22,174 nt of DNA from Cloacimonetes bacterium TCS60 (GTDB lineage: Bacteria > Cloacimonadota > Cloacimonadia > JGIOTU-2). A program made the translations under genes and the position numbers. The notes below the pieces were generated by a model. It did no database searches. It had not been told where the DNA came from and saw only the letters and a program-made list of their open reading frames with translations. The stretch is taken from positions 1-22,174 of the forward strand of contig LSCK01000029.1 of assembly GCA_001577135.1 (NCBI GenBank), read 5' to 3'. This document shows, in pieces, positions 1 through 7,439 of the stretch; the first letter of the stretch is position 1, and every line of letters begins with the position of its first letter.

Positions 1-206
1 GCAATTATCGTATCCCTAATTCTAATCATAGTAATATCAGGAGTGAAAATAAGAATTACCATAACAAAGGGAATGAAACCCAGAAAGGTAATATAACCCA
101 TGGCAGATGCTCTAATAAAACATTTATCTAAAATAAATCGATGATAAATATTTTTTATATCTGTTCTCACTTTACGAAAGAAGGAAGGCAATATATTTTT
201 ACTCAT
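1..206 (-). CDS. YihY/BrkB family inner-membrane protein, N-terminal fragment
   Basis: Partial gene that runs off the left edge; 68 codons are visible from an ATG at 206-204. The translation begins MSKNILPSFF and, after a basic stretch, reads FIRASAMGYITFLGFIPFVM followed by more hydrophobic residues. This resembles the first membrane segment of the YihY/virulence factor BrkB family (once misnamed ribonuclease BN), where an Ala-rich A..A..Y.T...S..P pattern is typical. Members are multi-pass membrane proteins whose function is poorly defined. The start overlaps the stop of the ABC permease upstream by 8 nt, and a GGAG lies 10 nt before the ATG (217-220), so it probably belongs to the same transcript. 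The family assignment rests on only about 68 residues and is moderate. Confidence 0.62.
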   Translation of the reverse strand, partial: MSKNILPSFFRKVRTDIKNIYHRFILDKCFIRASAMGYITFLGFIPFVMVILIFTPDITMIRIRDTII

Positions 207-1422
207 AACGTAATATCTCCACTGGGTCGGAACGGCTAGCATTGATGGCCGGAAAGATTCCAGATAGAAAACCTATTCCAACGGACAAAGCCAAGGCTAT
301 TCCTACCATTTGTACACTTGCTGCAGTGGGTGATTTAAGAAATTTTGAAAGAAGATCGAGAATAGACAGCCCCAAAATCATTCCAATTATTCCACCCAGG
401 ATAGATATCAATATATTCTGGATTAAGAATTGGACAAGAATGTCGCTTCTTCTAGCTCCAACTGCCATTCTTACTCCGATCTCACGCAATCTCTCTTTGA
501 TAGCCGCAAGTGATATATTAGCAACAACAATACCTCCCACAATTAATGAAATCCCACCAACAATGAGGACAATAAACTGCATTTTATTTGAAGTACTACC
601 AATTTCACGAATCCTATCGCTATTTGCCTCCACGTTAAAGATCTTTTTTCCATCTCTTAAAGCTAGTAGAAATTGATTAACTTTTTCCTGTATGGGCTTT
701 ACTTCCTCACGTGATTGTACGGTAAAATAAATACTCTCCACTTCTTCATTATAATACAATTTCTTTACCATGGTGGATAGCGGTATTAAGACTCTGCGGT
801 TCATCCAACCCAGCATGTTATGATCCATGGCTCCCATATAGAGCTCTTTTTTTTCCATTATCCCCATAATTTTAAAACTGTTACCATTAATAATCACAAA
901 TTCACCTAAAGCAGTAGCATCCCCGAACAGACGCTCTTTGGCATCAGTTCCAAGCACAACTACTTTGTTTGCTTCTTCAACGTCAAAGTCTGTTATGAAG
1001 CGGCCTTTATCCACATAGAAATCTTCTACTTCCTCATAAGCAGGTAATACTCCTCTGAGTCTTGAATGAAAATATTTCCCACCTCTTTTTATGCGTACAC
1101 TCTTTCTCACAACAGGGCTAAAATTTTTTATCTCGGGAAAATATCTTTGCAAGCTTTTTGTTTCTGCTAGAGATAATCGGTTGTTATAGAATTGCTCTCT
1201 TTTATCAATGTCAAAGCTCCACTGACGCTCTATTGATAATTTCAGAGCCCCACCTCGCTCCTCCATAAATTTTATCGATTGCTGCTTACCTCCTTCTACC
1301 AAGGCGAATACAACGATTACAGACATCACACCCAGGATAATCCCAATCATGGTTATAAAGGTTCGCCCCAGGTTGTGGAACATATCTCCAATACCTAATT
1401 TTATATTATAAAAAATATTCAT
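199..1422 (-). CDS. MacB/FtsX-type ABC transporter permease
   Basis: A 407-residue permease of the MacB_PCD plus FtsX type. One membrane segment lies near residues 20-43 (ITMIGIILGVMSVIVVFALV). A large periplasmic domain of about 230 residues follows, and three further segments lie at about 282-305, 332-352 and 370-392. The cytoplasmic coupling motif REIGVRMAVGARRSDI precedes the second-last pair, and the protein ends SDPVEILRYE, the usual C-terminus of this family. The topology (1+3 segments) matches MacB-type mechanotransmission transporters rather than classical import permeases. It begins 2 nt after the stop of the ATPase gene, so the two form a transporter pair. No periplasmic adaptor (MacA/HlyD) gene is visible nearby. 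The substrate cannot be read from the sequence; peptides, lipoproteins or drugs are all known for relatives. Confidence 0.9.
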   Translation of the reverse strand: MNIFYNIKLGIGDMFHNLGRTFITMIGIILGVMSVIVVFALVEGGKQQSIKFMEERGGALKLSIERQWSFDIDKREQFYNNRLSLAETKSLQRYFPEIKNFSPVVRKSVRIKRGGKYFHSRLRGVLPAYEEVEDFYVDKGRFITDFDVEEANKVVVLGTDAKERLFGDATALGEFVIINGNSFKIMGIMEKKELYMGAMDHNMLGWMNRRVLIPLSTMVKKLYYNEEVESIYFTVQSREEVKPIQEKVNQFLLALRDGKKIFNVEANSDRIREIGSTSNKMQFIVLIVGGISLIVGGIVVANISLAAIKERLREIGVRMAVGARRSDILVQFLIQNILISILGGIIGMILGLSILDLLSKFLKSPTAASVQMVGIALALSVGIGFLSGIFPAINASRSDPVEILRYE

Positions 1423-1424
1423 AT

Positions 1425-2123
1425 TTAATGCTGTACAATCTTGCCATCTTTGATATTAATAGTATGATCGGCTCTTTTGGCTACATAGTTGTCATGGGTA
1501 ACAACAACGATAGTTTGTCCCATATCATACAGTTCATAAAAGATTTTCATTATCCCTTGACCTGTAGTAGTATCGAGATTGCCTGTGGGCTCATCAGCAA
1601 GTATTATGGCAGGTTTATTGATTAAAGCGCGGGCAATTGCTGTTCTTTGTCTCTCCCCGCCGGAGAGTTCATTCGGTTTATGTTTCAATCTGTGCTCCAG
1701 GCCAACTTGAGATAAAACTTCTCTGGAACGCTCTGAGCGTTCTTTCTTTTGTACTCCAGCATATAATAAGGGCAATTCAACATTTTTTAAAATATTTAAA
1801 TTTGGAAGTAAATTGAATGTTTGAAAAACAAATCCAATTTTTTGATTTCTTATATGAGCAAGTTTATTTGGTTTCAGATTACTGACCTTAACGTTGTCGA
1901 GCAAATAATCACCACTAGTGGGAGTGTCCAGGCAACCAAGTATATGGAGAAGGGTTGATTTTCCCGAGCCGGAAGGACCTGTTATGGAGGTGTAAGAATT
2001 TCTCTTTATATTTATAGATACATCGCTTAGTGCTCTTACATTAACCTTACCAGCTTTATAAATTTTCTCTATGGAATCTGTCTTGATCACCATACTATTT
2101 TGTTTAATATTTTTGGAATTCAT
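1425..2123 (-). CDS. ABC transporter ATP-binding protein, MacB/LolD type
   Basis: A 232-residue nucleotide-binding subunit with every ABC motif intact: Walker [10 protein letters not shown] at 49-57, Q-loop Q101, signature LSGGERQ at 153-159, Walker B IILADE at 173-178 with catalytic E178, D-loop GNLD at 181-184 and H-loop H210. Length and the [13 protein letters not shown] stretch match the MacB/LolD/FtsE subgroup, which energises FtsX-fold permeases such as the one directly downstream. The ATG at 2123 shares one base with the smpB stop (TAATG), which points to translational coupling. An alternative ATG exists at residue 11 (2093); the longer start is preferred because of this coupling, although the first ten residues are not conserved family sequence. 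Confidence 0.93.
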   Translation of the reverse strand: MNSKNIKQNSMVIKTDSIEKIYKAGKVNVRALSDVSINIKRNSYTSITGPSGSGKSTLLHILGCLDTPTSGDYLLDNVKVSNLKPNKLAHIRNQKIGFVFQTFNLLPNLNILKNVELPLLYAGVQKKERSERSREVLSQVGLEHRLKHKPNELSGGERQRTAIARALINKPAIILADEPTGNLDTTTGQGIMKIFYELYDMGQTIVVVTHDNYVAKRADHTINIKDGKIVQH

Positions 2124-2560
2124 TATCTAGAATATCTATCCATCTTTTTCTGTGCTTCCCGTTTTTTAATTTTAAAACGTTTTTCATATTTTTTCTTACC
2201 TTTAGCAAGAGCAATTTCTACCTTAGCAAGTCCCTGGTCATTGATATATAACCTGACTGGTACCAGGGTGTAACTTTTTTCCTGTACTTTTCTCAGCAAC
2301 CTTCTGATTTGGTTCTTATGGAGAAGGAGCTTGCGTGTTCTACGTGGGTTATATTTCTGGTAGAATCCCTGCTTGTAGGGGCTGATGTGTAAACTGTATA
2401 ACCAGGCTTCTCCATCTCTTATTGCAGCGTAACTATCAATAAAATTGACTTTACCCGCTCGGATCGACTTGATTTCATTTCCTGTAAGTTTCAAGCCAGC
2501 TTCCATAGATTTTACGATATGAAAATTTCTCTTTACTTTTTTATTTTTAAATTCCCGCAT
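2123..2560 (-). CDS. smpB: SsrA-binding protein SmpB (trans-translation)
   Basis: A 145-residue SmpB, the partner of tmRNA that brings it into the A site of stalled ribosomes. Family blocks are in order: EAGLKLTGNEIKSIRAGK at 20-37 (the usual GTE is GNE here), HISPY at 58-62, RKLLLHK at 76-82, and ALAKGKKKYEKR at 117-128, followed by a basic tail that folds as a helix in the decoding site. The length is slightly short of the usual 150-160 residues, mostly because the tail ends at DRYSR. It starts 3 nt after the stop of the upstream SDR gene and its stop overlaps the ATPase start by one base. Placement between polysaccharide and transporter genes is unusual. No tmRNA gene (ssrA) is seen in the window. 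Confidence 0.97.
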   Translation of the reverse strand: MREFKNKKVKRNFHIVKSMEAGLKLTGNEIKSIRAGKVNFIDSYAAIRDGEAWLYSLHISPYKQGFYQKYNPRRTRKLLLHKNQIRRLLRKVQEKSYTLVPVRLYINDQGLAKVEIALAKGKKKYEKRFKIKKREAQKKMDRYSR

Positions 2561-2563
2561 TAA

Positions 2564-3532
2564 TTAAAACTTATTTCCTTTATGATAATCAATAACTTTA
2601 TTTAACGTTTGTTCTAATTTAACTTTAGGGCTATAGTCAATGAATTTTTTAAGTTTACTTATATCAGGAACTCTTCTTTTCATATCTTCAAAACCTTCTT
2701 CGTAGGCTTCATCATAAGATATCTTCTTTATTTTGGAGGAGCTGTTTGTCATTTTTTTTATTTTTTGCGCAAGCTCTATAATTTTTGTTTCAGCTGTAGA
2801 GCCAATATTGAATATTTCACCCAAACATTTCTTTGTGTCCATGAGCTTAATAATTGCACCGACAACATCTTCTACGTAAGTGAAACAACGCGATTGAGTT
2901 CCATCTCCAAAAACAGTTATGGGATGTCCTAACAGAGCCTGCCGGACAAATCGGGGAATAACCATCCCGTATTGACCAGTTTGCCTTGGTCCAACTGTAT
3001 TAAACAGACGTCCGATAACCACGGGGAGCTTTTTTTCATGCCAGTAGGCGAGAGCTAAAAATTCATCAATGGCTTTAGATTCAGCGTAAGACCATCTTCT
3101 GACAGAGGTTGAACCATAAACTCGGTCCTTTCCTTCCTTAAATGGAAGAGAATCACTTTTGCCATAAACTTCAGAAGTGGAAGCGATGAAAATCTTTTTT
3201 TTATATTTGTTAGCTAATCGAATTACAATTTCTGAGCCAGCAACATTTGTTTCTATTGTTTCTACTGGATTATCAACTATGAACTGAACTCCTACAGCTG
3301 CGGCAAGGTGATAAATTTGGTCTGATTTTTTGATTACATCCTCAATCAATTCTTCATTAAATATTGTATCAATATATACGTTTAAATTTTTATTTTTGTA
3401 GATATGATTAATGTTGTTCAGTCTACCTGTGGATAAATTATCTATTATTGTTACTCTATTTCCTCTTTCCAAAAGTTCTTGGGCAAGATAGGAACCGATA
3501 AAACCGGCTCCACCTGTAATTAAAATATTCAT
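2564..3532 (-). CDS. NAD-dependent nucleotide-sugar epimerase/dehydratase (extended SDR)
   Basis: A 322-residue extended short-chain dehydrogenase acting on nucleotide sugars. The Rossmann motif GGAGFIG is at 7-13, STSEVYG at 118-124, and the catalytic Tyr-x3-Lys is Y149-x3-K153 in RRWSYAESK. The substrate-binding half carries GRLFNTVGPRQTGQYGMVIP and FGDGTQSRCFTYVEDV. It resembles UDP-glucuronate decarboxylase, GDP-mannose 4,6-dehydratase and UDP-glucose 4-epimerase-like proteins, but I cannot fix the substrate. It probably supplies an activated sugar to the polysaccharide locus upstream. A good ribosome-binding site (AAAGGA, 6 nt before the ATG) follows the only sizeable intergenic gap in the window, so it may start a separately controlled set with smpB and the ABC genes. 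Confidence 0.85.
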   Translation of the reverse strand: MNILITGGAGFIGSYLAQELLERGNRVTIIDNLSTGRLNNINHIYKNKNLNVYIDTIFNEELIEDVIKKSDQIYHLAAAVGVQFIVDNPVETIETNVAGSEIVIRLANKYKKKIFIASTSEVYGKSDSLPFKEGKDRVYGSTSVRRWSYAESKAIDEFLALAYWHEKKLPVVIGRLFNTVGPRQTGQYGMVIPRFVRQALLGHPITVFGDGTQSRCFTYVEDVVGAIIKLMDTKKCLGEIFNIGSTAETKIIELAQKIKKMTNSSSKIKKISYDEAYEEGFEDMKRRVPDISKLKKFIDYSPKVKLEQTLNKVIDYHKGNKF

Positions 3533-3662
3533 TGTGTATCCTTTTTTTTCATAATTTTTTTACTGAATTAATTAGTTGCCTTTATTCTATGCAAGTTTTT
3601 TACGAAATATCTCGGTTTGTGGTTATATATAAATGATTTATGAAATAATTGTAATTATCAAA
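3533..3662 (-). other. Largest intergenic gap in the window (130 nt), weak promoter candidate
   Basis: This A+T-rich gap separates the two SDR genes and is the only one in the window above about 25 nt. On the minus strand a TAGAAT (3584-3589) resembles a -10 box, but no convincing -35 box lies 16-18 nt upstream (AGATAT at 3607-3612 is poor). A strong ribosome-binding site (AAAGGA) precedes the SDR start at 3532. No hairpin followed by a T run on the minus strand was found, so a terminator for the upstream genes is not supported. A promoter here is plausible from spacing alone. Confidence 0.25.
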
Positions 3663-4667
3663 TTATCTATAGGCAGGATCCATTTTTTGTCTATCCTGAT
3701 GTGCTGCTAAAAACCAATCTACAGTTTTTCCCATTTCCTCTTCAACAGTATACCTTTGTTCATATCCCAAATTGCGGATTTTTTCGGAAAAATAATGAGT
3801 TGAAGTAGAGAATTTTTCCATTCTGTCACTATTAATGGGAATTTCCTTTCCAATTATCAGACTAACAAGATCAAATATTTTTCCAACCATAAGTGCGAAT
3901 GTTTCAGGAATTCTAATTAGGGGTTCTTTGAAATCATTATTGGAAGCAATAATCTCCATCAACTTTTTTACACTTATATATGGCTTGTCCAGAGTATTTA
4001 CATATTCAATACCGGGTTTTAATTGCTGCATCATAAAGTATGTCATATCCAACAAATTATTCAATGAAACCATAGACTTGATATGGTCTCCTTTGCCGAT
4101 GGAAATCCAGGGTCTTTTATGCATCATTTCAATCAAATTATACATATTAGCAAAATTATGGGGACCATAAATAATTGACGGACGCAGAATTACTACTTGT
4201 CTCTGTCTCGGATTATGTGTCTGCCAATTTGAAATAACAAATTCACCTGCCAACTTACTGGCACCATAGGGATTATCAGGTTGTAATTTACCTGATTCAT
4301 CACAGGGAACAGATTTGTGTCCATATACAGAAACAGTGCTATAATAGATAATTTTATTGATACTCGCTTCAGAAGCAAATTCCATCAAAACCTTTGTGCC
4401 ATACTCATTGTCGGAGAAATATTCTTCTTCTGAAATACCAAAGTCATGTTTTGAGGCAGCACAGTGAATAATTAGATCAATATTTCTACTTGAAAACTTT
4501 TCCAGATCTTCCTTTTTTCTGATATCACCTAAAATTGTATTGTGATGTTTATTAATTAAACAATAACTGCGTTTATCAATACCGAAAACCTTATGCCCTT
4601 TTTCTTCCAGAAACCACATTAAACGTGAACCTACAAAGCCGTTTGCACCTGTAACTAATATATTCAT
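3663..4667 (-). CDS. NAD-dependent epimerase/dehydratase (extended SDR)
   Basis: A 334-residue extended SDR. It has the nucleotide-binding motif GANGFVGS at 7-14, acidic D31 at the end of the second strand (VFGID), STVSVYG at 110-116, and catalytic Y134-x3-K138 in NPYGASKLAGE. The RPSIIYGP stretch belongs to the substrate half. It likely epimerises or reduces a nucleotide-linked sugar for the polysaccharide made by this locus; UDP-GlcNAc or UDP-Glc 4-epimerase-like and WbuB-associated reductases are the nearest types, but the substrate is not determined. It starts 1 nt after the stop of the glycosyltransferase upstream (TAACATG). It is clearly distinct from the neighbouring 322-residue SDR, sharing only family motifs. 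Its end borders the 130-nt gap, so it could be the last gene of the polysaccharide transcript. Confidence 0.85.
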   Translation of the reverse strand: MNILVTGANGFVGSRLMWFLEEKGHKVFGIDKRSYCLINKHHNTILGDIRKKEDLEKFSSRNIDLIIHCAASKHDFGISEEEYFSDNEYGTKVLMEFASEASINKIIYYSTVSVYGHKSVPCDESGKLQPDNPYGASKLAGEFVISNWQTHNPRQRQVVILRPSIIYGPHNFANMYNLIEMMHKRPWISIGKGDHIKSMVSLNNLLDMTYFMMQQLKPGIEYVNTLDKPYISVKKLMEIIASNNDFKEPLIRIPETFALMVGKIFDLVSLIIGKEIPINSDRMEKFSTSTHYFSEKIRNLGYEQRYTVEEEMGKTVDWFLAAHQDRQKMDPAYR

Positions 4668-4668
4668 G

Positions 4669-5889
4669 TTATTTTCTCATCTTTATTAAAATTTTCTCAA
4701 TTTTATCTGCTTTCCGTTCACGGTCAAAATTTTTAATAATATATTTATAACCTTGCTTTTTCATATTTTGTCGGAATTCTTTATTTTCTTGCATAAATAG
4801 GATCTTTTTTGCTAAGTCAATAAAATTTTCGGGTTCAAAGTATAATCCACCTTTGCTTTTTTCAATAATATCTCTTGCTTCACCATCTACACCCAAGAGT
4901 ATCGGCAGTTCACAAGCCATGTAATCAAATATCTTGGAAGGTATAGTCCCTTTAAAAACTTCCGATTTCACTAAAGGGACAATACCACAATCAGCACTTG
5001 AAAGATAAGAAGATATCTTATCGGGAGGAACTTCATCCACAAATTGTACATTAGATAGCTGCAGTTCTTCTTTTTTTTGCAGTAATAACTCTCTCTCGGG
5101 ACCATCACCGATTAAAACTATCGAAATCTCCTGCTTAGGTGATAATTCTTTAGCTGCTAGAAGAATGGTCTCCAGTCCCTGAGCCAATCCAAAGTTACCA
5201 GCGTAGATCACTGTAAACTTATTTTCACCAAGAGGAAGAGCACACTCAATTTCTGTTTTTCTGCTCCATTTTTTTATATCAGTGCCATTTCTAACTACAG
5301 ATATTATTTGGGGTGGTATGCCTTTTTTGCAAATTTTAGTTCTAAAATATTTTGTTACGGTTATAATTCTATCCGCATTCTCATAGCACTTTCTCTCAAA
5401 TTTCTTACTAACTTTTATAGCAAGTTTATTGTTTAACTCTCCCATATCAATAGCAGCATCGGGCCATAAATCTCGAATTTCAAAAATGAATTTTGAATTG
5501 GGAAATAGTTTTTTCAGAAAAATCCCAATACCACCTACAAATAATGGAGGAGAGGAAACATAGATAATCTCAAACTTTCTCCAATTAAGTAATATCGCAA
5601 TAATGCCTGATAACATAAACGTTGCATAGAATAGAATTCTGGTTATATAATTTTTTTGGGGATTTGTATGAACCCAAGTTCTCAAAATATTAATACCGGA
5701 CAATTTCTCTTTACAAAATATTTTGCCCTTATATCCTTTTTTAATAATTCCTTTAGGATGATTAGGCATTTCTGTAAGTACAGTGACTGTATGCCCTTTC
5801 TTAGCAAGAAATTTTGTATTAGCTAAGGCTCTGTTTGTAGGAGCACAAACTTCGGGGTGAAAATATTGTGTTACATATAGTATATTCAT
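4669..5889 (-). CDS. Family 4 glycosyltransferase, WbuB-like
   Basis: A 406-residue GT-B fold glycosyltransferase. The N-terminal domain opens with YFHPEVCAPTNR, then VTVLTEMPNHPKG at about 36-47. A hydrophobic membrane-associating stretch lies at 83-101, and RDLWPD at 139-144 is typical of the WbuB-like group. The C-terminal GT4 domain starts near IYAGNFGLAQG (228-238), has LIGDGPE at 259-265 and the nucleotide-sugar site GTIPSKIFDYMACELPIL at 314-331. WbuB of E. coli O-antigen loci is thought to transfer an amino-deoxy sugar, so transfer of such a sugar onto the growing repeat unit is a reasonable but unproven guess. The start overlaps the stop of the heparinase-like gene by 4 nt (ATGA), indicating translational coupling. 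Confidence 0.9.
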   Translation of the reverse strand: MNILYVTQYFHPEVCAPTNRALANTKFLAKKGHTVTVLTEMPNHPKGIIKKGYKGKIFCKEKLSGINILRTWVHTNPQKNYITRILFYATFMLSGIIAILLNWRKFEIIYVSSPPLFVGGIGIFLKKLFPNSKFIFEIRDLWPDAAIDMGELNNKLAIKVSKKFERKCYENADRIITVTKYFRTKICKKGIPPQIISVVRNGTDIKKWSRKTEIECALPLGENKFTVIYAGNFGLAQGLETILLAAKELSPKQEISIVLIGDGPERELLLQKKEELQLSNVQFVDEVPPDKISSYLSSADCGIVPLVKSEVFKGTIPSKIFDYMACELPILLGVDGEARDIIEKSKGGLYFEPENFIDLAKKILFMQENKEFRQNMKKQGYKYIIKNFDRERKADKIEKILIKMRK

Positions 5890-7439
5890 AATATATTGAT
5901 TCTTGTTTTTAATCTTACTCGATTATGGAATTCACCTTTTACAATAACTGTAATCTTTTGTACTGTTTGATACATTTTGGGAAAACAGGAGGTGTTTTTA
6001 ATAATTAATTCTTTATTCGGTAAGAAAAAACATATTTTTTCATTCACTATTAGTTTATTTTTTTCTGATCTAAAATCATTCTCGGGTTCAAAATGAAAAT
6101 ATAGCTCATATTTATGCTTACCCATATATTCAATTGAATCCTGTAAATTAAAACCACTACTAGTTCTCATAATTCTTCGTTCATGAAATCGCTTTTTATA
6201 TCTATAACTACAAATAATTTCATCTTCTCCAATCACCTTTTTTTCGATTTTAGCTCTTTTACCAATTCTAAAGCTTCCCCACAAATCAGCTTGATTTAAA
6301 CCATCGATTACTACAGTGGAATGTGCTGCGGCAGATCTTGCATATTTTCGAAAAGCATTATCACTGTAACTATGGTTTCCTGTATCTGTCAATATATTCC
6401 CTCTTTTTGACCAGAGAAGAACAGACAGAAGGTCAGAATGAGAATGAGAAGGATTATACGAAGGATTAAAGGGAGCACAATACATCATAATTTTTAAATT
6501 TTTGTTCTTCATGATAGGATAATAGGTAGAATTTCTTTCTCTCTTACTATATTTAATACCTAACTTCTCTGCATATTTTATCATTTTATCAGGTTCTGGT
6601 AATCCTTCATAATTTACGTCGTTTATAGGTAGGTATTTTTTATTTACATAAAAATATTCAAGCCAATCCATTCCATTTTTTATTTTATCAGCAATAGTGC
6701 TAATCAAATTCTTATATTTTATCGGATAATTTTTTTGCAGAATATCGTATAAATCAAGCAAATCTTTGACAAATATTTCATGGTAAGTAGGTGAAAATTC
6801 ATAGTGATATCCGGCTTCAGTAATTTGTTCTCTCAATTGTATTTTTAATTCTTTTATAGACCAATTTACCCATTTTTTATTTTCAAAAAGGATACCCAGG
6901 TATAGTAATGCAACAATATTTTTAAACAGATGGTTCGCTAATAAATGATACTCTCTTTGATTGAATAAGTAAAAGCCCTGTGTAATAAGAGATGTAAATA
7001 TTTTTGGGGAATCAATATTAAATCTAATCAAAAATTTGATCCAATTTACAACTCTTATCGAAATGGGGTAGGGATCCCAGGCAATATCTGAGCCAGGACT
7101 ATTTTCATCAATCCAATCATAAATTATTTTAACACCATCTTCTTTTGAAATATTTTTTAGGAAATCAAAGTAATGTAAGTGATAGAGCCATAATCTTGGC
7201 TTATCCTCGGATTGCCAAATTATATTTTGAACTTTCAATTTATCGTTAAAAATTTTGAACGTATTTATATTTTCATCAGATATTTGATCATAATTGCTTA
7301 ATATTATCTTCTTAACTTCATACTTTTCATATGGGTTCTTCATCTTGAAGAAATTTTGAAAAACCCATATTTTAATCCTCCAAAATATTTGAATAGGTTT
7401 TAGGTAAATGATGCTTGAAATAAAGTATTCAAATTTCAT
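5886..7439 (-). CDS. Heparinase II/III-like protein in a polysaccharide locus
   Basis: A 517-residue protein from the ATG at 7439. An in-frame TTG at 7454 would add 5 residues, but neither start has a clear ribosome-binding site. The N-terminal half is an alpha-toroid type domain with LWLYHLHYFDFL at about 83-94, NHLFKN at 169-174 and SPTYHEI at 216-222. The C-terminal half is the heparinase II/III beta domain with HSHSD at 332-336 and RSAAAHSTVVIDGLNQ at 368-383. Family members are polysaccharide lyases or related enzymes, and many sit inside capsule or O-antigen loci where their role is unclear. No signal peptide is evident, which is odd for a secreted lyase and suggests a cytoplasmic or membrane-surface role. 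The start overlaps the pyruvyl transferase-like gene by 11 nt. Confidence 0.87.
   Translation of the reverse strand: MKFEYFISSIIYLKPIQIFWRIKIWVFQNFFKMKNPYEKYEVKKIILSNYDQISDENINTFKIFNDKLKVQNIIWQSEDKPRLWLYHLHYFDFLKNISKEDGVKIIYDWIDENSPGSDIAWDPYPISIRVVNWIKFLIRFNIDSPKIFTSLITQGFYLFNQREYHLLANHLFKNIVALLYLGILFENKKWVNWSIKELKIQLREQITEAGYHYEFSPTYHEIFVKDLLDLYDILQKNYPIKYKNLISTIADKIKNGMDWLEYFYVNKKYLPINDVNYEGLPEPDKMIKYAEKLGIKYSKRERNSTYYPIMKNKNLKIMMYCAPFNPSYNPSHSHSDLLSVLLWSKRGNILTDTGNHSYSDNAFRKYARSAAAHSTVVIDGLNQADLWGSFRIGKRAKIEKKVIGEDEIICSYRYKKRFHERRIMRTSSGFNLQDSIEYMGKHKYELYFHFEPENDFRSEKNKLIVNEKICFFLPNKELIIKNTSCFPKMYQTVQKITVIVKGEFHNRVRLKTRINIL

Noticed and set aside
242..676. Plus-strand open frame of 144 codons
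   Set aside because: It lies wholly opposite the FtsX part of the ABC permease, which has conserved motifs; the plus-strand product shows no recognisable domain.
3561..3576. Imperfect inverted repeat around CTGAATTAATTAG considered as a terminator hairpin
   Set aside because: On the transcribed strand it is followed by A residues rather than T residues, and the stem is short, A/T rich and bulged.
3629..3641. Perfect A+T palindrome (ATAAAT-g-ATTTAT) considered as terminator or operator
   Set aside because: The stem is all A/T with a one-base centre and no T run follows on the minus strand; chance is likely in such A+T-rich DNA.
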